Positions 33,739-46,228 of a DNA stretch of 64,000 nucleotides are shown piece after piece. The notes under the pieces are model-generated. The model saw only the letters and a program-made list of their open reading frames with translations, was not told the DNA's origin and ran no database searches. The stretch is from Dermacentor variabilis (taxonomy: Eukaryota > Arthropoda > Arachnida > Ixodida > Ixodidae), in the NCBI RefSeq assembly GCF_050947875.1, contig NC_134569.1:23269631-23333630 (forward strand), given 5' to 3'. Within the stretch, counting starts at the first letter, position 1. Every line of letters starts with the position of its first letter. The translations under genes were made by a program, and so were the position numbers.

Positions 33739-35946
33739 TAGCCGTAACACCTGGTCCCTAATAAATGACCTCGGAGGTTTTGGTAAAAAATTATGTAACG
33801 ATAACTACTTTCTTTCCCACTTTTCATCTGATGGCCCGAGTATAGCAAATGATTTTAATGATTTCTTTTCTAGAATATCGGGTTTTCCCAGACCAGATAC
33901 GGATACATGTACACTAAAAACAAGTAACCTACAATCAGCTTACCTACCATTGCTGAGTCATTGTGACATAAAAACAATTCTTTTTAGTCTTAAACTCAAC
34001 AAGTCCGTAGGTGCCGATGGCATCTCCGTCATCGAGCATAGAAGAAACTACAGCTACATCAGGGAAATTTTGATAGCAATAATTAATCATATCTTGTCAT
34101 GTGGCGTAATCCAGTCAGACTGAAAACGGCAATCGTTATACCACTCTTTAAGAAAGGATCTCGAGACAAAGTTGAAAACTACCGCCCTATATCAGTTTTA
34201 CCTTGCATAACACAAATTTTAGAGAAGCATATGCTGCTCACTATGAAAAGCTTCCTTGATACTAACAACATGTTATCAACCCCAACAATACGGCTTTATA
34301 AAAGGCAAAGGCACTCAGGCACTTTTGGATGAATTTTACGATTTCCTAAATTTCTGTTTCGAAAGTAACCAGGTAGCGTGCGCATTGTTTCTTGATGTAA
34401 GCAAGGCATTTGACAGTGTCTGCCATGACTTGTAAACAAAGCTTTCGATGATGGGATTCCGTGGTTTGTTTCTGTCACTTCTCGATAGTTTTCTCTGGGA
34501 CCGGTTTCAGTACGTATCAGTTCAAAACTTTCACAGCAGCCTTTTGCCAATCAAAGCCGGTGTTCCACAAGGTTCAGTATTAAGCCCTCTTTTATTTAAC
34601 ATTTACGTTAATGATCTGCCTAATGCAGTCCCCATTAAGATATTTCAGTATGCACGCAGACGATACAGTGTTAGTTTCTCGTGCAATTCAATATTCTGAT
34701 GCAGCTTCTCATTTACAAGAAGCACCCACGAAGGCAATGGACTGGTTCGCCACAAATTTAATCGACATTAACGTATTAAAAACGCAACTTGTCTGCTTTC
34801 GAAGTTCTTTAAAGAGAGCACACTTGACTAGGGAAGTAATATTACATAATATTACATAATATTACATATTACATAATATTACGATCCTATCGACTACACA
34901 TCATCCGTAAAATATGTCGGTTTGCGTTTTCACAGCGATCTATCGTGGAATTCGCATGTTTTTTATGTCTGTCAGAGGATTCGCTCAGTGCTTTGCCTAC
35001 ATTATAAAATCCGTCACCTCATGTCGATATCAGTCAGGAAAACCACCGCGCATGCGTTGTGCTACAGTGTTGTCCGATACGGAATTACTGCCTATGGACA
35101 TTGTGCTCTTCGTTGGCAAAAAAGAATTAACTCACTAATGCTCTCCCTTTTAAAAGTTATAGGTTATGACTTGTGTCTTAAAGGCAACACCGACATTTTA
35201 AAGGTATTATCAATGCCACATTTTTCTGCGGTTTTACTACATACAATAGCCCTGAGACATTTTTGGGGCAATCGTTATAAAGTACCTTATGTAACTCCCT
35301 GTAGCCTTAGACCAAAATGGTGTTATCAAATACCGCGTTGTGCAACAAAATACCGCAAAAGAATGAGCGAATACTATGTTCCTGCGTTGTTTAATTATTT
35401 ACCTTGTAACGTGCTGCAGTCCACATCAATATACAAGCTCAAGGAAGCATGAAAACTTGCGGATTTGAGCGGCTACAATACATAAAGAAATACACCTCAC
35501 TTACCTTCTCCTGTGTTATACTTAAAGAGAGGCTTTGGTCCAAACTGTGACGAGCAAGTTTGTTTTCGCAAAGGTTTCATGGAGCGTTCCCGTTTTTCAA
35601 AACTCATTCTGTTGTTTATAATCATGTATTTCTTTTTACTGGGCCATGGAAACTAATCGTGTGGCATGGTGATAATTGTACGCGTCAGGTGCGCTTCTCA
35701 AACCTGTATGTGTGCATATACGCACATGTATTATAAATGCGTATAATGTGTGTATCAGTGTATGTATACACATTTATCGCTTCCCTGTATTTCTTTCTTT
35801 TTGTTTTCTTGATATTGTAACAGTTTGTATGCTGCCTGTCACGCTCTGCCAGTCAAGCGCAATGTGGCTATGGCAGGCCTGATGAATGTATTAGGTTTTA
35901 TAGAAATAATAAAGGAGCTTATTATTATTATTATTATTATTATTAT
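33739..35946 (+). pseudogene. CR1/L2-like LINE, RT to 3' end
   Basis: Reads from WSLINDLGGFG and FNDFFSRI (linker) through SVGADGISVIEH, VIPLFKKGSRDKVENYRPIS, a frameshift near 34290, ALFLDVSKAFDSV, IKAGVPQGSVLSPLLFNIYV, and the catalytic box, where four extra bases (34651-34660 region) turn YADD into a frameshift; the frame then resumes DDTVLVSR. After a short AT-rich repeat (34838-34884) it continues YVGLRFHSDLSWNSH, SVVRYGITAYG and YRKRMSEYYVPALFNYLP, ending at 35450-35452. No RNase H or knuckle follows. The 3' UTR contains tggctatggcaggcctgatg and an AATAAA-like end, with an (ATT)n tail at 35919-35946. The clade is inferred from overall pattern. Confidence 0.75.
34838..34884 (+). repeat. 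Short tandem repeat inside the LINE
   Basis: Four to five imperfect units of about 10-11 bp (attacataat), inserted between two conserved RT blocks. Confidence 0.75.
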
Positions 35947-36136
35947 TGGATCTTTAGTAAAGGGAAAACCAGACATCCACCCGTTCGTAGCCATTGCTAC
36001 AAAGGAAACCCATACGGGTTCCTCGAAAGAAAAGCCTCGGAGTTGAAGTAAAATTTGCCCTGGTTCGAGACTCGAACCCGACACCACCGCCTTTCAGGGG
36101 CAGCCGCTCTACCATCTGAGCTAACCAGGCGGCTAG
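35928..36136 (-). repeat. tRNA-derived SINE, second family
   Basis: The minus strand starts with a tRNA-like head: A box near ggttagctcagatgg and B box gggttcgagtctc, then a body of about 110 bp ending ttactaaagatcc and (AAT)n. It differs from the Ruka-like copies. The tail microsatellite is shared, tail to tail, with the LINE at 33739-35946. A functional tRNA is unlikely because the acceptor stem does not close and no CCA-adjacent end is seen. Confidence 0.7.
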
Positions 36137-36883
36137 TAGATGGCAGGACGAAGTCGAATTTGTCGACAACAGGAAGCAAATGCAAGTGTTTGACGAACAC
36201 TTGGTTTGTAGAAACAAACCATTTCGGGTAATTCAATGCCTACAGAGCAGCGTGGATGTGTTTATCGGTCACCATTGCAGAAATTTGATTTGCTGAAGCG
36301 CGTTTGGAAAAGCAAACATTTCTTGTTTGTTTTGGCGCATAGACAGTGCTTTTTTTACGTTTTAAATGCCACTTAATGAATCAGTTTAATTTAGAATTGA
36401 AGAGGTCAGCAGAGCCCAGCACCTTTTGCATTAGATGCGCTGGTACTGGAAGGTAGCATTGACCGAACGAGCAACTCAGTACGCGGATTTTATCCGTTTG
36501 ATCATTGTCAAAGCGTTCTCAGTATCTCGATAACCGCGGCTTTCTCGGGAAAAAAAATACGTTCAGCATTAGATTGGTTGAAAAACGCACCGGAGTGTAG
36601 TTTTCTCCATTGTTAATTTTCAGGATCTCGAACGAGGGCTGCAGGTAGAATTCTGTTGTTTCACGTGAAGAACATGTGAACGTGGCAGTTCTCGGGGTTA
36701 GTTGAGTGCTCTCTATTTGTTGTGCCTTCGGCTTGGCGTGGTTTATTTCCAGAAGGTGCCAACTGGCATGCTTTGGAATGATCGGCGACACGAAGCAGAG
36801 GCATGTAGTCTACCGGTTTCTTCGAGGTGCTTCGATACTGCAACTCCTTCGAGACTACATGTGGTGGTGGACGGGCTGTTATG
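36137..36883. other. Nothing recognised
   Basis: No coding frame or repeat that I can support. Confidence 0.4.
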
Positions 36884-37032
36884 ATCGACCTGTCAAGTAT
36901 GAGAAACATTCAGGCGTACGTTCCCATGACAAGATGATTTGCCTCGTCCCAGAAAAGGCTGTTAGGATAAGCCCGGACATCGACCTGTCAAGTGGGAGAA
37001 ACGTTAAGACATGCGTTCCTATGACGAGATAA
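36884..37032 (+). repeat. Direct duplication, two ~55-bp units
   Basis: Unit 1 (36884-36940) and unit 2 (36979-37032) share cgacctgtcaagt, gagaaac.tt, cgttcc.atgac.agat. They are about 80% identical and 95 bp apart. Confidence 0.75.
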
Positions 37033-37640
37033 TTGCCAGCTTCCACGAAAAAGCGTCACCCCTTTACGCCCTGAGCTGAAACAAAGGGAAGGACGAAGGG
37101 AAGAAATCCCGATGGGCAGGAGTTCGTCGACTACAGCACCTGACGAAGGCACTGATACTTCTACAGGCTACCCAAGTTTTCTAAGAAGACATCGACGACT
37201 ACAGGACCGCAAAGGGTTATTTAAGGCCGTCCTGGCCCCCGTATTGATCAGAACCCCTCGAGACTCGGGTAGAGTCGCAACCATGTACCAATGAAGTGAA
37301 TACACTTTTTTTCTACTTTTTTTCTACCTCGCCCGATCGAGATTGTATCACTCCCCATACGCGGGCCGATACAGAAGATAGTGCAATGCCGGGCCGAATC
37401 GCGGCGGAGGTACAGTTCGCTATTAAGAGACACACATACACAGCTTCGTTTGTCATCCTTCTTCACAGAGTGGAAGGACACTCAGCGTTTTTTCTTCTTA
37501 AAAACCACATAATTACCTGTGGTGTTATACTAAATGATGTCGACTTCAAAATGCGATCTTTCAGCGAAATTTGAGCAAGAACAGTGCAGCGGTGAGCGCA
37601 AAACCCTTTTTTCGAACGGGCGCAGCGAAATATGCAAGGC
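37033..37640 (+). other. Unassigned, weakly LTR-like
   Basis: A TATA-like TATTTAAG near 37218 is followed about 70 bp on by gtgaatacac and T-rich stretches, as in an LTR promoter. I find no TG...CA ends with a duplication, so I leave it unassigned. Confidence 0.3.
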
Positions 37641-38040
37641 CTTGTACTTTATGTATGATTACTTAAATTTATGATTATGACTAGATGTACAGATTATTGA
37701 AGACGTATTAAGAGTGCTTAAGGTTAATGAGGCACTAAAAATATTAATTACGATGAGAATAATCAAGCCTAAATAAAGCTCCTTAAAAGTAATTAACGAT
37801 AAGGAAGCCTAATGTAGAATCATTATAATAAAGCTACTTAAGCGTAATGACGAATAATTGAGGCTAATTAATGGTGATGATATTATTAATGTACGGTAAA
37901 ATAATTAGCCTAGCCAAAACTAATTGCGGTTAAGTCATTGAAGCCTAATCAATGTTAATTCGGGGTACTTCAGATTAATTATTCCTCATTAATGCTAACT
38001 ACGTTTACGTTGCCTAATGCCAATCAAAATAAATAAGAAT
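37640..38040. repeat. AT-rich degenerate repeat around TTAA/CCTAAT words
   Basis: Loose repetition of words such as gcctaat, ttaattac, cttaagcgtaat and gcttaaggttaatg over about 400 bp, too diverged to define a unit. No ORF. Confidence 0.5.
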
Positions 38041-38215
38041 AGTCCTTAGCTGGTTTCCTCGACATCATCCCTATATACGTAGATCTACTATGTTTTCGCC
38101 CGACCTCGGTTTAACAACCTTACATCTGTTGATGTCCACACAACCGTGAAAGTAATGTTTATTGGTTGGCTCTGTGACACCTTTGCCTATTGCCCTCACT
38201 GGGAGTGAACGTTTT

Positions 38216-38853
38216 CATTGCGATAGCAATTATATGGACGCTCCGAGCGCGTTTTAGATGTCGCCGTGATGTCCCACAAAATATCCAAAGTCGCCGTTGG
38301 CATCGCCGTGACGCTCTGTATAAAGTCCAAGGGCGATACCATCATCGCCGCCCGGTCGTGTGCTGTATGTGCGATTGAAAGTGTGTGAGCTGACGATGGT
38401 GGCTTAATCATGCGCGCACAAGGGAGGAAAGTGGGGAGGAAGCGCGCCGTCTTCCGTCGTGTGCAAGGCACTATGGGGAGGGGAGGGATGGGGGGGGGGG
38501 CGGTTCTACTCCGGCGGCTGCGCGGGCCCCATCTTGAAAACAATTTGCAATGGGGACAGAGTGCGCCGAGTGCCGATAGCTTCGTGTGCTCTGTGTTCTT
38601 GCCACTTAGTTCGCGTTGAAGCGAGAGGCGGCACGAAGGTCAATTGGCTCGCTGCTGCCGCCGCGCTTTTTCACTCCAGTGTTCTTACAGCGAGTATGCG
38701 TGGTCATCAAGTGAGATGTCTTGACGTTTATTCGCAGGCGCGTGACACCATGCCTGTTAATTTAATTAGTAAGCGAATGCTTAGAAGTTTATACGACCGA
38801 TAAAACTGCTACCCTTACTCCGTATAGCTGTTTGCTAATATGCTATCGCAATC
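38216..38853. repeat. 0.64-kb TIR element, GCGATAGCA ends
   Basis: The left end cattgcgatagca (38216) pairs with tgctatcgcaatcgg (38841-38855). The interior is GC-rich and non-coding, with a G-run near 38490. A left-end fragment of the same family lies at 9716-9880. The target duplication is not resolved. Confidence 0.55.
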
Positions 38854-41800
38854 GGTGGTTCGACTTTCGGGCAAAGCTGCGTGTCACGAATTTAGGCGCT
38901 CTAGAAACAGACCGGAGGCAACACGTACATGACAGAACATTTATAACACGAAAATGAGCAAGCCAGATAAGTGACAAAGAAATACAACAAATTACTCTGT
39001 AGACACCTGCTAAATAATGCAAAAAAAAAAAACACCCAAGCTATAGCGTCTCAGCCAAACAGCGTGACCGCCACGACGTGGCGGTGGCTGGTCGTCGTGT
39101 CGCAAGGGACCGCCGTTTAACTCCAACGCGCCGCAGATGTCGCACTCCATCGCTGTCGCTTGACGGGGCCGGTTTCCGCAGTGACGGCGGTGCACCCGGG
39201 ACCCACGTGTCACAGGACGTGGTCGTAGCCGGTACTGCACCGGGTAGCTGACGTGGCCCGGTGATTGTTTCCGTGGCACTGGACGGTAGCAGGTGACGGC
39301 TTCACGTGTGGCTGGACAGAGGTCGTGGCGCACTGCCACGGCAACGTAGCTGGGACTCAGGAGCTGGAACTGTTGCCGGCCAACTCTCAGACGTCCCCTC
39401 TCCGGTCTGGGTCCCCGATGAATCCCGATCATGTCGCCACAGCACAGCTTGCGATGCGTCTGCGCCAGTATACTGCTCACGTCAGCAATGCCAACTCATC
39501 TCTATTGACCGCCTTTTTCTGCCCTCTCCTCCAGCACTTCAAGTGCGTTCTCCTGAGATGGCTTCTTTTTTGTATTATTTTCACTTTTGCCTTTGTATGT
39601 TCCTTCTTTTTGCCGACAAGCGTCGTCATCTTCACACAAGACGCACGTGGCTTGCTTGTCACACATGACACTGCAACTTTTTTAAAGGTTGGCAACATTC
39701 TTTCATACTTTTCCAGCAATTTCCATGAGAATGCGAAAGAGCAGTTTGTTGTCAGATGGGGGCGACCGCCGAAATGTACCACACCGTTTCTACCGAAGAG
39801 CGGAGCGCGGCTAATGAAAGTAGGCATGTTCTCTTGAACGGAACATTATATGCTGTTACATGATCTACGGTTTCTTTGTCTGACGGGTACAAAGTCAAAT
39901 CAAGATGCTGGTTTTGCAAGAGTATCAGCAGTGGTGAATACTGCTTGCTCTACCTCACACTTCAACATTCACTTAAAATTGCGCGCGCGTTGAATAGTGG
40001 TGCCAGGCTATTATTGCGTTGTCATTGTGGTGACGATTATTAGTGACCATGTCCTTTGAAATAGGGCGGCGGAATGTGCTACCGAGTTCGTTTTCTCACC
40101 TTTCTGGCGCTTGTTCGTCTATAAGTACCTTAATACCCTACGCTACATTTGCTATCGTTTACTCACGCATAGGAAAAAAGAAAAAGAATACGCTGCGCGA
40201 CGTATTAATTGTTTATAAAAATTGTTACGTCTGTAGGACGCGAGCAACCTACTGAGTTCGTAATATAAAAATTAGGCCCTGAAGATTTGTCGGGGACGAA
40301 CGAACGCGTTGCAAAAAAAAAAAAAAAAAAAGGACGACACGCGCACTCGCTTTACGTTTGTACCACAATGCAGCGCATCGTACCGAGTGTGAAGGCAGCA
40401 TAGAAAAATTGCTGACTGCGCAGCATACCTACGTTGATCTAATGCAGGTTTGGCCAGCCCCATGGGAAACCAGCGCTGACGAGGCGGTGCTGTGGCAATT
40501 TGAGAGTGCAGTTGAAATATGCTGAAACCATCCGATGGGGGTCCCACAAAAACGGCACGACATTTTGGATGATAACAGAAGCGCGCATGTACGAACGCTT
40601 GCTAGCTCTGAACGTGCAGCCAACATCTGGCTACACCACAAGCACATACCTTGTAGCACGTCGGTTCCCAGTCAAGCCAGAATCTAGACACATGTAGTAC
40701 CTCAAGATGGGCGGTGAAATTGCCGACACGAGATCGCAACACGTGCTACTGAAAACTGTTTCCACCGCTCGCTAGGTTGTGCGTTACTGCGCTGCTGTTT
40801 GTACGTGATGTTTCAGCGCTAGTTGCCCACAACATGTTGCAATTAGAATGTCGAGAAATAAATGCTTACGTGTTAGTGGAGTAAACTTAAAATTTGAACA
40901 ACTTTGGAGCGTGCACTAGCTTGTAGTAGGCACACTTTGTCGTGTGCTCTTTTTTCACATCGTTTTAAACAAAAATAGCGTCCAGCGCCAACACCAACGA
41001 AAGTTACGCCTAAATTGATTCCCGCCGTTCGTGGGAACTTAGTGCTAATTAAAATAGGTCAATTATTACTAAATTCAGACGCTGTATGACGCGTATATAC
41101 AGATGGTGATATCACGCGTACAGTGCTCAGCTACTCAACCACGATAATCGGACCGCATGACGACCGGCGCTTGTGAGTACTGAGTATTTGCTAGTACTAT
41201 TGTGGCACCGGTGAGCGCTGCGTGAGTACTGAGGGCCCAACTGCTGCCATCATACTATGTCATTGCATAGCTCTGTGTGTTGCTTGCTTTTCTGGGCATA
41301 AATTCAGCCAATAACGAGTTCAATTATTAGCTCACGCTACTGGTAGTGTTCCATTCTTCACCGTAACTAAAAGGTGACAGCGCTTTTCCCCTTTGCATAA
41401 TCGGGGAGCAGTACAATGTCGCAATGTCCCAAAATTTAAACATGGTGATTTTCATCGACCTTTACAAAATACTTGACGGCCTCGATCGAAGTTCTGCTTT
41501 CACTAGCCACTAGAACTTCACTCTTTCCATTAAACATAATAAACTAGGAACTGGTTAAATGGTTAGCCAACGAGAAATTTTCTGTTCTTAAGGTGTATCT
41601 TAATTGCAATATGGGAACTGAGCACTGCAATACTGCGCACAAGCCTTTAAATTTCCGACTTGATGATTCATCATCTTAATAATTGTAGTAATAGATAGCA
41701 AAAACGAACATGATTATGAAGCCGAGACAACAAACTATAGCAGATATTATTTATTCAGTTTAATCATTAACCTACTTAAAAGCCGCATACTCGCGCTACT

Positions 41801-42633
41801 GCGGTCGAATTAAGGGCATTTTACAAGGTGCTTGAATATATGCCCTGTCAAAAGCAGGACGTACTAAATAAAACATAACAAGAACAACCAACGGAACGGG
41901 AACAGGAAAGACAGAGGTTCCGCTTTGGCAACAATTTTATTGGGAAATGACGAGTGGTTGGTTGGCACTTACAATACCTAAGCACGCACACAGTCAAACT
42001 CACACGCACTTCGCTGTTTGTGACGCGCACATATCGTGCACGACGCCCAGCATGCGTGAACACAAAGACGCACCAACGACCTCGGAGCTCTCAATTTCGT
42101 GCTGCTACTGAGCGCTGCCGCTGCAGGTCTCGCATATGTCATATGCACAAGAAATCGGGGCCCGAATGGCGGCATCGACCGTGTTGAGAAGTAATGTGCT
42201 TTCTGCCCGGAGTACCATAACTACGACGATTTTCACCGCATGTTCACGTGAAGTCGTTACGTTCAGCACTGCCGTAAAAATGTGTGCAACACTCCAGAAG
42301 TAAACGTGGCCGTAAGCACAGTGCGCAGTGGCTCTTCTGCGCACCTAAGGCGCCCGGGTTCGCTATGATAGAATTTTCTGTGAATGTAAAGAGGAAAAGA
42401 AAGAGCAGAACATATGGATGTACAGTTTTGTTTCCGCGCAGACGCAAATACCGCAATAAGTGCAGTGTCTGAGAAAAAATTTGAGCGTGCAGTACGGTTG
42501 TCCAGCAATGTCAGCTTGCCGAATATTTAGCTGCAAGACGAAACGACGATTCTTACTATGCCGTTCACACACACAGATGTGTGTTCGCAAAAGAGTTCAA
42601 GATGGCAGACTATCGAGACCGCTCTGAAAATAA
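38854..42633. other. Intergenic, nothing recognised
   Basis: A-run at 40314-40331. No frame with a recognisable domain; the longest open stretch (39265-39837) looks random in composition. No repeat family identified. Confidence 0.35.
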
Positions 42634-42681
42634 TGATCTCATCTACTGTCCTAGCGCAAGCTAAGACAGTAGATGAGATCA
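42634..42681. repeat. Perfect-type snap-back hairpin, GCAA loop
   Basis: 22-nt arms (42634-42655 and 42660-42681) with one mismatch and a four-base loop gcaa. The flanks gaccgct and agcggtc (about 42617 and 42690) extend the symmetry. The role is unknown. Confidence 0.85.
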
Positions 42682-45600
42682 GCAGGGATAGCGGTCCTGT
42701 CGAGCACGGGAATCACATGACTGCCTTACTTAGGAAGCTTTCGAATACAAAGAAAGGCAAGGCCACATTACTTCCCCTGTGAAGGGCGTGGAAGAATGTC
42801 TCGTGGAGTTTTTAACGGCCTGACCTACGTTCCACGGTTAACGCTGAAGTGAATGGCACGCTGAAAGCGGCTGCCACTTGCCGCTTTAGTTGAAGTTAAT
42901 TAGCGCAAGCAAGTTTAGCAAGCATAATTTTAACCCCCAGCTCTAAGCAACTTATATAGGCGACTTCAAGCGCTGTCTTATTTTAGAGCAGCCGGTGTCA
43001 CACTCAACATGCATAATATTACCCAATAAGCAGTTCGCTTCTCTAGCTGTGCAGAATGCATCCATTCGTGTTCGTTCGCCGGAGGGCTTTCACAGTTCAT
43101 TCGACAGCATCGAAAATTCATACTAGCTGCAGCACTCAGTGGCTCCACGAATCATTGAGAACCTTGAAGGGAAGATGAGCGGCGATCATAAAGTTTCTTT
43201 TGACGGCAACAGCGGATACCTTTTCCTTTCCGTTTCATTCACTAAAGGGCAACAGTGGTTAGAAAGTGGCGACTCCATCGTAGCTGGTCAATGCACGCAT
43301 CTTGCGAAATCGCGAGACATTATCTTTCCACAACCCGCTTTCCATTTCCGTACATGAAACGCAATCGGCGACGGGGACTACGGATGGGCGGGGACTTTTC
43401 TTCCTTGAGCAAAGAACGCTGGTAAAACAAATAATTCTAGGTCGCGTCGCGTTGACTACGGGTGCAGTTCTTTGGCACGGACAGAAAAGTGAGGTCAAGA
43501 CGACTAGTACCTTAGCAGGCGCTTCTTTTTTTTTTCTATACTTGGTTTTGATATGTGCTCTGAATGTAACCTCGGCTTTGCTAACAGCACTTGTGACTCT
43601 CGCAGCGATGCTATTGGTGGCAACCCAGAAGCGTGAGGAGGAGGCGGGTGACCGTGATGTTAGGGCAGTTATACGTATGATGTCGGCATGGTGTCAAACG
43701 TTAAGGAAGCCTCACATTGCTTCTTTGTTTGTTAGGTAACTGTCGGCTCCATAGTTGCTGAAGCTATTTGCGATATCCGACATTCCCACGCTAGATAATT
43801 CATAACATAAATTCTCGTGCTGTACGAATGGAAATTGTAGCATAACGCGAGCAAAAATGAACTAATTGCAGAATCGCTTAAAGCGGGCAGCTCGAAGCAC
43901 GCCTGGCCATGAAGCACGCGACAGCATGGAGGAGGTGGTGGGGCTACGTGGCGTCACAAACCAATGACACCCCCGCCACTGAGACCTGCAGAAGCAGGCC
44001 GCATGATGATCGTGTCGCCCTGTCACCGACGAAAGCTTCCCCATCACCTTCTTATTCTGTCGGGCGAGGCGCTTTGCCTTGGGCGTTCCCGGCTCTAGGC
44101 GCCGAGCTGCCAGTGGCGGTCACAGGCTGCCCAAAGTAGTGGCATGGCCTGCATCTACTGCAGTGGCCTCAGTGGTGCGCGCGCTAATAGTTGGTGGCAA
44201 CGAGTTTACACCATCTCCGACTGCCGTGATGAGACGTGCTGCCCGCTGCGTTCGGCGGGCGTGTGAACTGGTCGTATTAAAATAAAGTCATTAATTATTT
44301 CTTGCACGTTCATGGAATGTAGACTTGATGGAACCTTTCTTTATAAAAACTAATTGTAATGCTTAGTGTTTGTTGTTAATGTAGTGATGGCTATGCATAT
44401 GGTGCTCTTTAGTTTATGTATTTTGTCTCATGCGTATAATTTCCTGCAGTTTTACCTGTTCTGGATTGCGTATGTTTACTTTAAATGTACTCGAGTAACA
44501 TTTATGTTCGGCTGCAACAGCTTGTGTGCGACTGTCGCCCAGAATGGGAGCTCCGTCAGGCCCTGTAGCCTTTTGTCCTTCCTTCCCAAATGTGAATATT
44601 AACACTTGAATAAAGTCTTCAATAAGTCAGATTGCGAGGCGCACAGCTATACCCCGAAAATAAGGAAAGAAACGAGGTAAAATACTATTAAAATTTCACT
44701 ACTCCTTTAAAACGCAGGCATGCTTCCAATTCAGCCGACTTCATTCGAGGTCCGAGAACAACGACAATAAGCGTAGACGGTCATTTTTATAGTCACGCCA
44801 CACTTTTTGCCACCGCGTTGATCCAATTACATCGAGCACCTGGTACATACGTGAAAGCGCCTTGACCGTATACCAGTACCACTGTTCGACCAGCACGAGC
44901 ATCAGAGTTAAATTAATTCAAAGCATCTACGGTGCTCGTTTCACCAGCGTCACCAGAGAACTCTTCAGAGAAAGGTTGCGCTCGCTGGAACTCTCGTGCC
45001 GACTTATTAGCAGTAAGCGCAACGCTGCAACATGTCATTCAGCCACAACCGGATGGATGCGAAATACCGGCTTGCACACGACTGAACTGAAAGCGACAAC
45101 GGAAGCAGCTGCAGTGCGCTTTCGAAAAAAAAAAAGCTGTGCCAACTTATAAAAAATGCATGCACTACCGATAATTTCCCCGATGATTGAAAAACTGCAG
45201 CGCTAGCTCTCCCCCTCTAATACCGTTAGTATGAAAAAAGGTTTTAGTGGCATGCTGCTGCTGCGTTACTGCCGAAAGCGGTACAATAATGCAGTTGAAA
45301 TCAGAATGCGTGCCAAGAAATAAAAGAATAAGGAAAGCTAAATGTGATGCCAGCAGTTTACATTATTCCTGCGCTTGATGAATCGTAATTTACCATTCCT
45401 GCGCTGGACGAATGGGAATTGAGCGTAGTTTGAAGGAGACCGTAACTTACACCAATTTTCATATGGGTCGCTTTTTTTTTTTCACCAGCCTCATTATAAG
45501 AGGAGGGTCTTCGTGATTTGACCAATATGACCTCGTGAAGGATGACACGGAATGAGGACAGTGGTGCTGTCCGAAATGAGGCGGTCGTTTGAACGCTATC

Positions 45601-46197
45601 AGATGTACAGGGGACATGTGCAGACACCAGATCATGGGCTTACACTTCGCTTATCATAGGCCTGTTCGCTTGCCATCGCGCGACGCCATTAACGTGGGCT
45701 CAAAGACAAGTAAGAGAAGAAAACAACCTGGGCTCCAATTCGCGCTGTGAAGGTGATTGGACAGCGAAGCTGTAAACAACACCTAGAACGACCATTGCGA
45801 CGTGGCTTGAAATTGTTCAAATGGCGACATTCACATACACTTTACGTAATTATTCATAGCCAAGCGAAATGCATTTAACCTGGAACCACAGTCGACCGCA
45901 CACGGGGCGACTAAATCCAAATTCCGAGTTGAGAAATTCTTTCTTAAATTTAGAATTTGCACCCTTGAAACGATTTATTGCATTTCACCATCGTCGCGTG
46001 TCCGCATTTTCGCCTTCACGACATTCACCATCATCCTGCCGCGCTTGCGTCGAGCGTCCTGGACACGACGTTCATTGTCGTCTTTGCTCTCTTCGCCGCT
46101 CCTCTTATGCACGTAGCTCTTCAGGCGTCCGCAATGTGCGTAGCCTTCCCATAGCACTGTCACATCAAAAATGCAATGCCTTACTAGGCGGACCCCC

Positions 46198-46228
<31 letters not shown>

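Noticed and set aside
35928..36136. Functional tRNA gene on the minus strand
   Set aside because: A and B boxes are present, but the acceptor stem does not close and a SINE body with an (AAT)n tail follows.
39265..39837. 190-aa plus-strand ORF as a gene
   Set aside because: Composition looks random, with no domain, no homologous block that I recognise and no promoter or splice context.
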